From positions 1 through 7,804 of the forward strand of contig JAKLHH010000326.1 in the NCBI GenBank assembly GCA_022710245.1: 7,804 nucleotides of DNA, read 5' to 3'. Numbering within the stretch: the first letter of the stretch is position 1; each line of letters starts with the position of its first letter. The notes under the pieces are model-generated. The model saw nothing but the letters and a program-made list of their open reading frames with translations, was not told the origin of the DNA and searched no databases. The stretch is from Myxococcota bacterium. GTDB taxonomy: Bacteria > Myxococcota > Polyangia > GCA-2747355 > JAKLHH01. Position numbers and translations under genes: made by a program. Below, one piece after another: positions 1 to 7,156 of the stretch.

Positions 1-522
1 ATCGACTGCAACGGCAAGCCGTGCAAGCGCGCCGACGCGATCGAGGTGATGGGGCGGCTCCAGCCGCTGGTCGAGGACACCTACGACCGGACCGTCCCCC
101 AGGAGCCGGGCGGCGCCGGGAGCGGGAGCGGCAGCGGCGCCGGAGCGGGCGCGGGCGGCGCGGCGAACCCGGCCGCCAAGGGGGGCATGGCCGCGCTGGG
201 CGCCAGCATGCTGGGCAAGCAGCTGGAGATGATCCGCAACGTCCTCGAGCAGGCCATCCGGCGGGTCGAGCTGAAGGTGGAGTGGAAGGAGGGCTCGAAG
301 GTCCACGACGTGACCGTCGCCGCCTACTTCACCGACCCGCGCAAGATCGACGCGGCCATCGGCGGGGGCGGGCTCCCGGCGGGGCTGGTCGGGCCGGGGG
401 GCGTCCAGCTGACCCCGAACGCGACCGGCACCACGGGGACCGGGACGAGCGGCACCGGGACCAGCGGCACCCGGACCAGCGGCACCCGTACCACCACGCC
501 CGGCACGGGGGTGGTGCGGTGA
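1..522 (+). CDS. gspI: Type II secretion minor pseudopilin GspI, 5' end missing
   Basis: The reading frame is open from base 1 to a TGA at 520-522; 173 C-terminal residues are visible, and the prepilin leader and N-terminal helix lie outside the window. GspI is a minor pseudopilin that pairs with GspJ and GspK at the pseudopilus tip. The recognisable part is residues 83-113 of the visible protein (AIRRVELKVEWKEGSKVHDV, then VAAYFTDP), which matches the usual GspI ending: a beta strand, W-x-[DE]-G, and a final strand reading roughly YxTDP. Identification also rests on position directly before gspJ. Oddities: a CNGKPC pair (visible residues 3-8), a Gly/Ser/Ala-rich stretch at 37-62, and a Thr/Gly-rich tail at 136-173 that ends in four GTxT(S/T) pentapeptides. 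Typical GspI proteins are about 120-130 residues, so this one is clearly enlarged. The stop overlaps the gspJ start by 1 nt (TGATG), suggesting translational coupling. Confidence 0.85.
   Translation: MDCNGKPCKRADAIEVMGRLQPLVEDTYDRTVPQEPGGAGSGSGSGAGAGAGGAANPAAKGGMAALGASMLGKQLEMIRNVLEQAIRRVELKVEWKEGSKVHDVTVAAYFTDPRKIDAAIGGGGLPAGLVGPGGVQLTPNATGTTGTGTSGTGTSGTRTSGTRTTTPGTGVVR
436..495 (+). repeat. 15-bp tandem repeat in the 3' end of gspI
   Basis: Four consecutive 15-bp units (436-450, 451-465, 466-480, 481-495) encode GTGTS, GTGTS, GTRTS and GTRTT. The period keeps the reading frame, so copy number can change without breaking gspI. The units differ by only a few bases, which suggests slippage expansion. 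They code for the low-complexity tail of the pseudopilin. Confidence 0.85.
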
Positions 523-1226
523 TGCGCCGGCGCCCGGTCACGACACGCGCCTCCGCGCAGGCGGGCTTCACGCTGATGGAGATCATGGTCAGCGTGGCGA
601 TCCTCGCCGGCATGACCACGCTCCTCTGGGGCTCCTTCTCCATCTCCTCGCGGACCAAGCGCCGCGTCGAGGAGATCGAGGAGCGCTACCACCAGATCCG
701 CCTGGCCATGGGGCGCATGGCCCGCGAGATGTCGATGGCGTTCCTCTCCAAGAACGAGGTGCCCGGCGCGCTGAAGCCGCGGACCATGTTCATCTCGCTG
801 AAGAACAGCGGCATCGACGACCTGACCTTCTCGGGGCTCAGCCACGTCCCGCTGAAGGACAGCGCGAAGGAGTGCGACCAGAGCATCATCCGCTACTACG
901 CGGCGCCCGACCCGGACAACCGCTCGCGCACGCACCTGATGCGCCGCGAGAGCCGGCGGCTCGGCGGTGACCGCCCGGGCGAGACGGGGCCCGCGGACAT
1001 CCTCCTCGAGGACGTCATCGCGCTGCACTTCCAGTTCTTCGACGAGGTGGCCAACGAGTGGAGGGACGGCTGGAACACCACCGCGGCCGACGGGCAGCCC
1101 GACCGGCTCCCCGCGAAGGTCCGCATCACCGTGACCGTGCGCGACGAGAGCGGCCGCGACCTGACGCTGCTCTCCGGCACCCGCATCCACATGCGCGACC
1201 CGCTGTGGTTCTCGACGGGGCAGTGA
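522..1226 (+). CDS. gspJ: Type II secretion minor pseudopilin GspJ
   Basis: 234 residues. The ATG at 522 overlaps the gspI stop; a purine-rich GGGGGTGG lies about 7 nt upstream. The frame is open much further upstream (from 21) but that part is a shadow of gspI. The N-terminus has a 15-residue basic leader (RRR at 2-4) ending at G15, followed by FTLMEIMVSVAIL: the prepilin peptidase (GspO) site with cleavage between G15 and F16, methylatable F16 and the conserved Glu at mature position 5 (E20). The hydrophobic helix runs about 16-38. The C-terminus has FQFFDE...WRDGW...LPAKVRITVTV (about 170-206), the usual GspJ ending in which a Trp-rich loop precedes LPxxVxI. GspJ joins GspI and GspK in the tip complex that primes pseudopilus assembly at the inner membrane. 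The family is certain; the start is well supported. Confidence 0.95.
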   Translation: MRRRPVTTRASAQAGFTLMEIMVSVAILAGMTTLLWGSFSISSRTKRRVEEIEERYHQIRLAMGRMAREMSMAFLSKNEVPGALKPRTMFISLKNSGIDDLTFSGLSHVPLKDSAKECDQSIIRYYAAPDPDNRSRTHLMRRESRRLGGDRPGETGPADILLEDVIALHFQFFDEVANEWRDGWNTTAADGQPDRLPAKVRITVTVRDESGRDLTLLSGTRIHMRDPLWFSTGQ

Positions 1227-1230
1227 GGCG

Positions 1231-2571
1231 ATGATGACCTGGCGACGACGCACAGCGCGGCAGGCGACGACAGCGGGGGCCCCGGCCCCGTCGGCCGGTC
1301 CTCGCGCCGCCTGGCTGCGGCGCCAGCTCCGCCTCGGCCAGCAGGGCGTGGCGCTGATCTCCGTGCTGGTGATCCTGGCGGTGATGGGGGTCGCGGCGGC
1401 GGACTTCGCCTACAACACCGAGGTCGACCTGGTCTCGGCCGCCAACGCCCGCGACGACCTGCGCGCGAACTACCTGGCGCGCTCGTCGATCAACCTCTCG
1501 CGCATGCTGCTCCGGGTGCAGGAGCGGCTGATCGACCCGAACCGCGCCATGCTCGGCGGGATGGACCTGCAGATCGCCGACTACGCGCCGCTCCTGGTGC
1601 AGGCCTTCAACAACAAGGAGGGCGCCGAGGCGCTCGGCGGCATCCTCGGCATCGACGCCGCGCAGATCAAGGGGCTCGGCCAGGACGTGGGGAGCTTCGA
1701 TCTGGAGATGGAGAGCCTCGACGGCAAGCTCAACCTCAACTGCGGCGGCGGGCTGAACACGGGCAGCCCGACGGTGGTGCGCTTCGCCGCCTCGCTGGCC
1801 GCGATGATGCTGCCGACGCGCTACAACCGGCTCTTCGAGAACCCCGATGAGCACGGTCAGTACGCGGACCGGCTCGAGATCATGCGCGCGATCGTCGACT
1901 GGGCGGACCAGGACACGGTGATGTTCGGCAGCTCGGCCGCCGAGGACTACCGCTACAACGCGGGCAAGGACCCCTACGACAACAAGAACCACTACTACGA
2001 CACCGTCGAGGAGCTGCGCCTGGTGAAGGGGGTCGGCGACGACTTCATGGCCGCCTTCGGCGACGCCTTCACCGTCTACGGCGACTGCAAGGTCAACGTG
2101 AACCTCGCCGACGCGCCGCTGATCGCCGCGCTGATCATCCAGTACGCCGCCTCGCCGAACGACCCCGGGCTGCAGTGGCAGAACCTCTCGCTGCTGACCC
2201 GCTACGTGCTGCACATCCGCGGCCTCAGCGCCGGGTTCGCGGACCTGAAGGCGCTCATCGCGGCGATCGAGGCGCCCGCCGCCGAGGTGGCCAAGGTCTC
2301 GGCCTTCACCTCGCTGATCCCCGGCGCCCAGACGACCCAGGAGACGCAGCAGAACCTGCCGCCCGTCACCGGGATCAAGATGAACCAGCAGACCCTCGGC
2401 GAGGCGGTGGTGGTGGGCGGCGCCAGGCGCATCTGGCGGATCACGGCGAGCGCGACGGTGGGGCGCATCCACAAGCGGCTGCGCGCGGTCTGGGACACCA
2501 AGTACGTCTCCATGCAGGCGAGCAAGACCAACCTCGGGCCTGGCGGCTTCCTGTACTGGAGAGAGGAGTAG
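1231..2571 (+). CDS. gspK: Type II secretion minor pseudopilin GspK
   Basis: 446 residues from the ATG at 1231; a second ATG follows at once (1234) and is better spaced (5 nt) from the GAGG at 1225-1228, so the true protein may be one residue shorter. The type IV prepilin-like site is QQG|VALISVLVILAVMGVAA, cleaved after G39. Mature position 5 is Ser, not Glu, which is the known GspK peculiarity that places it at the very tip. The family landmarks follow in order: NARDDLRANYLARSSINLS (72-90), KLNLN (166-170), VDWADQD (222-228), AEDYRY...PYDNKNHYYDTVEELRLVKGVGDDF (237-272, with the helix-hairpin-like KGVG), and CKVNVNLADAP (286-296). Cys171 and Cys286 could pair in the periplasm. At 446 residues it is longer than enterobacterial GspK (about 330), partly because of a 39-residue leader. 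It lies 4 nt after gspJ and 3 nt before gspL. Confidence 0.95.
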   Translation: MMTWRRRTARQATTAGAPAPSAGPRAAWLRRQLRLGQQGVALISVLVILAVMGVAAADFAYNTEVDLVSAANARDDLRANYLARSSINLSRMLLRVQERLIDPNRAMLGGMDLQIADYAPLLVQAFNNKEGAEALGGILGIDAAQIKGLGQDVGSFDLEMESLDGKLNLNCGGGLNTGSPTVVRFAASLAAMMLPTRYNRLFENPDEHGQYADRLEIMRAIVDWADQDTVMFGSSAAEDYRYNAGKDPYDNKNHYYDTVEELRLVKGVGDDFMAAFGDAFTVYGDCKVNVNLADAPLIAALIIQYAASPNDPGLQWQNLSLLTRYVLHIRGLSAGFADLKALIAAIEAPAAEVAKVSAFTSLIPGAQTTQETQQNLPPVTGIKMNQQTLGEAVVVGGARRIWRITASATVGRIHKRLRAVWDTKYVSMQASKTNLGPGGFLYWREE

Positions 2572-2574
2572 AGC

Positions 2575-4107
2575 ATGGCACAGCGAGTCCTCGGCATCGA
2601 CCTCGGCTCGCACAGCGTCAAGGTGGCGGAGGTGGAGGTCGGGTTCAAGGTGGCCCGGCTCGTCTCGCTGAAGACGAGCGCCGTGCCGCCGGGGACCGGG
2701 CCCACGCTGGAGCGCAGCCTCGAGGCGCTGCGGACGATGAGCCGCCCGGCGGGCGCCGTCGACGGGATCGTGACCGCCGTGCCAGGCGACCGCGTCCTGC
2801 TGCGCCTGCTCGACATCCCCATCACGGACGCGAAGCGCCTCGGCGCGGTGGTCGGCAACGAGCTCGCCGACGATCTGCCCTGGGAGATGGAGGACGTGGT
2901 CTTCGATCACGCGAGCCTGGGCGGGCGGGGCGGCAAGCTCCTCGCGGTCGCCGCGCGCAGCGCCGAGGTGCGGGCCATCCTCGGCCAGCTCGGCGAGCTG
3001 GGCCTCGAGCCGCGCGCGCTGCCGGTCGCCTCCCTCGGCTACGGGGGCGTGGCGCGCAAGGCGGCGCCGGCGGGCGTGGTGCTGATCGCGGACCTCGGCC
3101 ACCAGCGGACCAACCTGTGTCTGGTGCAGGACGGGCGGCCGCTCCTCGGGCGCACCATCTCGCGGGGCGGGCACCAGCTCACCGAGGCGATCCGGCGCAC
3201 GCTGCAGCTCGGCTACGCGGAGGCCGAGGAGCTCAAGCAGACGGTGCACCTCGGCGCGGCCTCCCCGGCGGCCCCCGGCGAGCTCGGCGCGGTGGTGGCC
3301 GAGGCGCTGGCGCCCCTCACGCGCGAGCTGCAGCTGACCATGGGGCTCTTCAGCGGGCAGCTCGGCGTGCGGCCCGAGCGCGTCCTCCTCTGCGGAGGGA
3401 CCTCGCAGCTCGGCGGCCTCGAGGAGCACCTGGCCACGGCGCTCGGTCTGCCGGTCGAGCGCCTGCGCCTCGGCGGCGGGAGCGACCTCGAGGTAGAGCT
3501 CGGCGCCGCCGGCGAGGCGGTGGGCGCGCTGGCGCTCAGCCTCGCGCTCGAGCACGGCACCCGGCACCGCCTCGACCTGCGGCAGGGCGAGTTCGCCTAC
3601 CGGGCGGACACCTCGATCCTGAAGGACAAGGTGATCACCATCGCGGTCTCGGTGGTGCTCGTGCTGCTCTTCGCCGCGCTGAACGCCTACATGTCCCTGC
3701 GCGCGCTGCGCGACGAGGACCAGCAGCTCGCGCAGCAGCTGAAGCGCTCGACGCAGATGGTCTTCGGGGAGGCGGTGGCGAACCCGAAGGAGGTCTCGCG
3801 CCGGGTCAAGCTTGGCTCGCGGGCGACCAGCTCGGGGATCCCGCAGCGCACGGCCTTCGACATCCTCACCTACCTCTCCACCGAGGTCCCGGGCGCGGAC
3901 AAGGTGAAGCTCGACATCACGCGGCTCGAGATCAAGCCGGGCAAGACCTACCTGACCGGCACCGCCGACTCGCGCTCGGCGGTCGGCGACGTGGTCAAGG
4001 AGCTGCAGAAGAACAAGTGCTTCTCCAACATCGCGACCGGCACCATCTCCGATGTGGCCGACGGCAAGAAGCAGTTCTCCCTCACCATCACCACGGACTG
4101 CTTCTGA
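2575..4107 (+). CDS. gspL: Type II secretion assembly-platform protein GspL (PilM/PilN-like)
   Basis: 510 residues; the ATG at 2575 has a strong Shine-Dalgarno GAGAGGAG at 2561-2568, inside the end of gspK. The cytoplasmic half (1-350) is an actin-like ATPase fold of the FtsA/PilM type. Visible are a phosphate-1 motif (GIDLGSHSVKV, 7-17), a phosphate-2 motif (IADLGHQRTNLCLV, 171-184) and an adenosine motif (LLCGGTSQLGGLEEHL, 271-286). A single membrane span follows at about 353-374, then a short coiled-coil-like stretch (378-392) and a periplasmic ferredoxin-like domain (about 425-508) ending TTDCF. GspL is the family equivalent of a PilM-PilN fusion: it binds the ATPase GspE on the inside and GspM in the membrane and periplasm. 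Unlike enterobacterial GspL, the nucleotide-binding motifs look well kept. PilM is the main alternative, but length, the fused periplasmic domain and operon position favour GspL. Confidence 0.93.
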   Translation: MAQRVLGIDLGSHSVKVAEVEVGFKVARLVSLKTSAVPPGTGPTLERSLEALRTMSRPAGAVDGIVTAVPGDRVLLRLLDIPITDAKRLGAVVGNELADDLPWEMEDVVFDHASLGGRGGKLLAVAARSAEVRAILGQLGELGLEPRALPVASLGYGGVARKAAPAGVVLIADLGHQRTNLCLVQDGRPLLGRTISRGGHQLTEAIRRTLQLGYAEAEELKQTVHLGAASPAAPGELGAVVAEALAPLTRELQLTMGLFSGQLGVRPERVLLCGGTSQLGGLEEHLATALGLPVERLRLGGGSDLEVELGAAGEAVGALALSLALEHGTRHRLDLRQGEFAYRADTSILKDKVITIAVSVVLVLLFAALNAYMSLRALRDEDQQLAQQLKRSTQMVFGEAVANPKEVSRRVKLGSRATSSGIPQRTAFDILTYLSTEVPGADKVKLDITRLEIKPGKTYLTGTADSRSAVGDVVKELQKNKCFSNIATGTISDVADGKKQFSLTITTDCF

Positions 4108-4120
4108 GCGGGGTGAAGCG

Positions 4121-4732
4121 ATGGCCAACAAGCTGACGCACCGGATCGACGACTTCAAGGCGCGCTTCGCCCGGCTCTCGCCGCGCGAGCGACTGATGGT
4201 CGGCGGGCTCGTCCTCGCGGTCTTCCTCGGGGTGGCGGTCTTCATCGGCTACACCATCCAGTCGGGCCTCGAGGAGCTCGAGGAGCACAACACGGAGATG
4301 CGCAAGGCGCTGCGCGACCTCGACCAGCACAAGGACGCCTTCATGGTGCAGCGCCGGCGGCTCGCCGCGCTCGAGGTGCGCATGTCGCGGACGCCGCCCG
4401 AGCTCAACCGCTTCGTGGAGACGGCGGCCTCCGCCTGCGGCGTCAGCATCGCCGAGTCGGGCGAGATGTCGCCGGTGAACGGCGAGCGCTACACGCAGCG
4501 CGGCGTCGAGGTGAAGCTGCGCAAGGTGACGATCGAGCAGCTCGCCAAGTTCCTCAAGGAGCTGGAGGGGAGCCCGCACATCGTCCAGATCACGCAGCTC
4601 AGCGTCAACACGCGCTGGAACCAGCACCAGGACCTCGACGTCGAGCTGACCATCTCCACCTTCGGCCACAAGGAGAAGGGGAGCAGCCCCGGCGAGGGCA
4701 CCGGCAGCAAGCGGAAGAGGGATCGCACATGA
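4121..4732 (+). CDS. gspM: Type II secretion assembly-platform protein GspM (PilO-like)
   Basis: 203 residues. The ATG at 4121 is chosen because GGGGTGAAG (4110-4118) lies just upstream and the predicted protein then begins with a short cytoplasmic segment. The frame is open back to 4052, but that part overlaps gspL. Topology: basic cytoplasmic N-terminus (1-24, with SPRERLMVGG), one membrane span at about 26-45, an acidic/basic coiled coil at about 48-88, and a periplasmic ferredoxin-like domain at about 93-182 (LNRFVETAASACGVSI, then VEVKLRKVTIEQLAKFLKEL). The tail from 184 is Gly/Ser/Lys-rich and disordered. GspM binds GspL and organises the inner-membrane platform; SPRERLMV-like N-termini followed by one span are typical. 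Its 3' end overlaps gspN by 4 nt (ATGA at 4729-4732), which favours coupled translation. Confidence 0.9.
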   Translation: MANKLTHRIDDFKARFARLSPRERLMVGGLVLAVFLGVAVFIGYTIQSGLEELEEHNTEMRKALRDLDQHKDAFMVQRRRLAALEVRMSRTPPELNRFVETAASACGVSIAESGEMSPVNGERYTQRGVEVKLRKVTIEQLAKFLKELEGSPHIVQITQLSVNTRWNQHQDLDVELTISTFGHKEKGSSPGEGTGSKRKRDRT

Positions 4733-5796
4733 ACCTCAGCGACCGCACGCGCAAGCTGCTGAAGTGGATCGGCTACCCGCTCTTCGGGTTCTTCAGCTTC
4801 CTCATCTTCCTCTACCTGACCTTCCCCTACGACAAGCTCAAGGGGCGGCTGGAGAGCTACCTCGCCGCCACCGCGGACCTCGACGTGACCATCGGCGAGC
4901 TCGGCCCCAGCCCCCTCTTCGGCCTCTCGGCGCAGAAGGTCACGGTGGTCATGCGCCCGCAGCCCGGGGCGCCGGCGGCCAAGCCCGTGCGCCTCGCCTT
5001 CGACGAGGTGACGGTCAAGGCGGGGATCTTCGCGCTGCTGACCGGGGGCATCGACGTCAGGTTCGCCGCGCGCGGGCTCGGCGGAGAGCTCGAGGGGAGC
5101 TACGAGCTGAAGAAGAAGGACTGGTCGGCCAAGCTCGAGGTGAGCAAGATCGACCTCGGCAAGCTGGGGCTCCTCGGCGACGCGATCGGGCTGCCGGTCG
5201 GCGGCAGCCTGAGCGCCAAGCTCGAGCTCAGCGTCCCGCAGGACCGCTACTCCAACGCCAACGGCTCCATCGAGCTCGACGGGGACGCGCTCACCGTCGG
5301 CGACGGCAAGGCGATGATCAAGGTCCCCGGCAACCCGCTCCTGGCTTTGGGCGTCACGCTGCCGAGGACGCGGCTCGGCAAGCTCGCCGGCCAGATCAAG
5401 ATCGAGAAGGGGACGGCCACGCTGGAGAACGTCAGCGCGCAGTCGCCCGACGTCGAGCTGGCGCTGGAGGGGCGCGTCAACCTGCGCAACCCGCTCCCCT
5501 ACTCGGAGGCGCAGGCGTACCTGCGCTTCAAGCTGAGCCCGGAGCTGAAGAAGCGCGAGCCGAAGTTCGAGCTGGTCGAGAACGGCCTCGCCAACGCGAA
5601 GCGCTCGGACGGCTTCTACGGCGCGGTCATCTCGGGGGTGCTCAAGCGGCTCGGGTTCGTGCCCTCGGCGGTCGGCCCCAACCGCGAGGGGCCCGGCGGG
5701 CGGCCCGGCATGCCGGGGATGCAGCGGCCGGGGGGGTTCCGGAGCTTCCCGGCCTCGGGGTCGCTCCCCTCGGCGGCGCCGCACCCGCGCTCGTAG
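4729..5796 (+). CDS. gspN: Type II secretion protein GspN (long, AsmA-like type)
   Basis: 355 residues; the ATG at 4729 is preceded by GAAGAGG (4714-4720) about 8 nt away, within gspM. There is one N-terminal membrane anchor (about 13-31, WIGYPLFGFFSFLIFLYLTF), and the remainder is periplasmic and beta-rich. The region after the anchor (LESYLAATADLDVTIGELGP, 41-60, then FGLSAQKVTV) resembles the start of AsmA-like proteins, and residues 100-270 are short alternating strands with conserved glycines. This fits the long GspN found in deltaproteobacteria and Leptospira rather than the roughly 250-residue enterobacterial form. Its exact role in secretion is not settled; it is dispensable in some species. 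Residues 315-355 form a Pro/Gly/Ser-rich tail. It is the last gene of the unit: no gspO follows, so the prepilin peptidase must be encoded elsewhere. The identification depends partly on operon position. Confidence 0.85.
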   Translation: MNLSDRTRKLLKWIGYPLFGFFSFLIFLYLTFPYDKLKGRLESYLAATADLDVTIGELGPSPLFGLSAQKVTVVMRPQPGAPAAKPVRLAFDEVTVKAGIFALLTGGIDVRFAARGLGGELEGSYELKKKDWSAKLEVSKIDLGKLGLLGDAIGLPVGGSLSAKLELSVPQDRYSNANGSIELDGDALTVGDGKAMIKVPGNPLLALGVTLPRTRLGKLAGQIKIEKGTATLENVSAQSPDVELALEGRVNLRNPLPYSEAQAYLRFKLSPELKKREPKFELVENGLANAKRSDGFYGAVISGVLKRLGFVPSAVGPNREGPGGRPGMPGMQRPGGFRSFPASGSLPSAAPHPRS

Positions 5797-5823
5797 CTCG
5801 CGCGTCCTGCTTCGTCCCCGCTG

Positions 5824-7038
5824 CTACCTAGCCTGGCTGCCCTTGGGCAGGCAGACGAGGACGGTCGCCGGCGCGGCGGAGCTCTTGCCGAGAAAGCGGG
5901 TGGACAGGGTCGGGGCCGTCCCCGGGATCGTCTGGCACTGCTGGTTCACGCTGGAGGCCCGGGAGACGCAGGCGCCCTTGCCGCTCACGGTGGCGCAGAA
6001 GGTCGTGGCCTTGCCCGCGCGGTCAGGGCAGGTGCCCTCGCAAGGAGCGCTGCAGAAGCCGCCCGCCCCGCCGCTGGCGAGGGCGTAGGTGAGGCACTTG
6101 CTGCTCGCGCTGTTCACCAGGAAGCCGCAGCCGGCGTCGCTGGCGCAGGGATCGCCGATCCACGGCTTGGCCGCGGTGTTGCCGTTCAGGAGCGGGAAGG
6201 TGGCCTGGTCGCTCGGCAGCACGAAGCTGTACCCGGCCTGCTCGAGGCCGTCGAGGAGCTCGTCCAGCACGCTCACGGTGTAGCCGTGGATGTCATGGAA
6301 CAGCAGGACGCCGCCGCCGGTCTGCTTGGCCTGGGAGAGGACGTAGCCCACGAGGTCGCCCCGGTACTTGTCGTCGACGTACTGGAAGGTCTTCTTCGGG
6401 CAGTACCCGCCGCCCGAGGCGAAGCACCAGTCAGCCGAGTCGATGTGCCAGCCGACGACGGCGTAGCCGTAGGACTCGACGGTCGACTTCGCGGCGCAGG
6501 TCGCGGCGCCGAAGGGGAAGCGGAAGTAGCGCGGGGTCGCGCCGGCGGCGAGCTGGACCTGTCGGGTCTGCTCCACCTCCGACCGCAGCGTCGCCTCGGA
6601 GACCTTGGTCAGCTGCAGGTGGTTCTGGGAGTGGTTGCCGATCAGGTGCCCCGCCGCGACCATGTCCTTGAGCAGCGCGCGGCGCGCCTCGGAGGAGACG
6701 TTCTTCCCGTTGACGAAGAAGGTCGCCTTGGCGCCGTGGGCCGCGAGGATCTTCAGCACCTGCGGCGTGTTCGTCAGGCTCGGCCCGTCATCGAAGGTGA
6801 GGGCGAGGTGCTTCTTGAAGCCCGACTGGTCCGGGACCACGATCCCCGAGCACTTCGAGCTGTCGGCCTTGCCCGCCAGGTGGTCTCGATAGGCCTCGTT
6901 CCACGCCGCGATGTCCTCGTCCGTCGGCAGGGGCTCCTCCTCGACGGGCTCGCCGCAGGCGGCCAGGGCCGGCAGCAGGATCGTGAACACCGCTCGAGAC
7001 GGTCGGATCAGCCCCCACCGCATCGGTCGCTCGCACAC
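5824..7038 (-). CDS. Lipoprotein polysaccharide deacetylase (NodB fold) with Cys-rich C-terminal domain
   Basis: 404 residues, GTG start at 7038 set by a well-spaced Shine-Dalgarno (7046-7052); the in-frame ATG at 7023 is too far away. The lipoprotein signal peptide has arginines (R4, R7, R12, R15), a hydrophobic core (17-27) and the lipobox LAAC with lipidated C28; the next residue is Gly, not Asp. An acidic linker (32-60) follows. The NodB domain spans about 75-280 and has all five motifs: TFDDGP (81-86; D83 base, D84 metal), HSQNH (136-140; metal His136 and His140), RFPFG (173-177), DSADW (200-204) and LLFHD (245-249; His248 acid). It should remove acetyl groups from N-acetylated (peptidoglycan or chitin-like) or O-acetylated glycans; the substrate cannot be told from sequence. 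Residues 293-398 form a separate domain with ten cysteines (298, 304, 315, 329, 333, 337, 348, 357, 368, 396), likely disulfide-bonded and perhaps glycan- or surface-binding. It converges on gspN with 27 bp between the stop codons. Confidence 0.95.
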   Translation of the reverse strand: MCERPMRWGLIRPSRAVFTILLPALAACGEPVEEEPLPTDEDIAAWNEAYRDHLAGKADSSKCSGIVVPDQSGFKKHLALTFDDGPSLTNTPQVLKILAAHGAKATFFVNGKNVSSEARRALLKDMVAAGHLIGNHSQNHLQLTKVSEATLRSEVEQTRQVQLAAGATPRYFRFPFGAATCAAKSTVESYGYAVVGWHIDSADWCFASGGGYCPKKTFQYVDDKYRGDLVGYVLSQAKQTGGGVLLFHDIHGYTVSVLDELLDGLEQAGYSFVLPSDQATFPLLNGNTAAKPWIGDPCASDAGCGFLVNSASSKCLTYALASGGAGGFCSAPCEGTCPDRAGKATTFCATVSGKGACVSRASSVNQQCQTIPGTAPTLSTRFLGKSSAAPATVLVCLPKGSQAR

Positions 7039-7088
7039 GGTCTTCTCTCCTTGTCGACCTCGTCAGCTCGGCTGGCACGGGTCGGCGC
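7002..7088. repeat. Direct repeat, copy A (spans the deacetylase start)
   Basis: Bases 7002-7060 match 7157-7217 at all but two aligned positions, apart from a 2-nt insertion in copy B. After a further 13 nt present only in copy A, 7072-7088 match 7216-7232 at 16 of 17 positions. Copy A contains the first 12 codons, the GTG start and the Shine-Dalgarno of the deacetylase gene plus its immediate upstream DNA. Confidence 0.9.
7046..7052 (-). promoter_or_regulatory. Shine-Dalgarno of the deacetylase gene
   Basis: Read on the minus strand this is AAGGAGA followed by a 7-nt spacer (GAAGACC) and GTG at 7038-7036. It is the strongest ribosome-binding site in the window and decides for the GTG start over the ATG at 7023. 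It lies inside the duplicated segment described at 7002-7088. Confidence 0.8.
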
Positions 7089-7156
7089 CGCTTGGCCCCC
7101 ACGCTGGGCCGATACCATGTCGCAAGCGCCGCCCGCTCGCAAGGGCTCCGTGCATT

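Noticed and set aside
2175..4136. 653-codon plus-strand frame overlapping gspK/gspL
   Set aside because: The product is Arg/Ala/Gly-rich and lacks any motif; it is the same GC-driven artefact in another frame of gspL.
1126..4245. 1039-codon open frame on the minus strand across gspK and gspL
   Set aside because: It is a shadow of real genes in a GC-rich genome where stop codons are rare. Its product is low-complexity (Arg, Ala, Glu, Leu, His-rich), and the plus strand has clear gspK and gspL with family motifs and ribosome-binding sites.
7009..7023. ATG at 7023 as the start of the deacetylase
   Set aside because: It lies 22 nt from the Shine-Dalgarno, whereas the GTG at 7038 is ideally spaced at 7 nt; the GTG start also gives a normal-length signal peptide before the LAAC lipobox.
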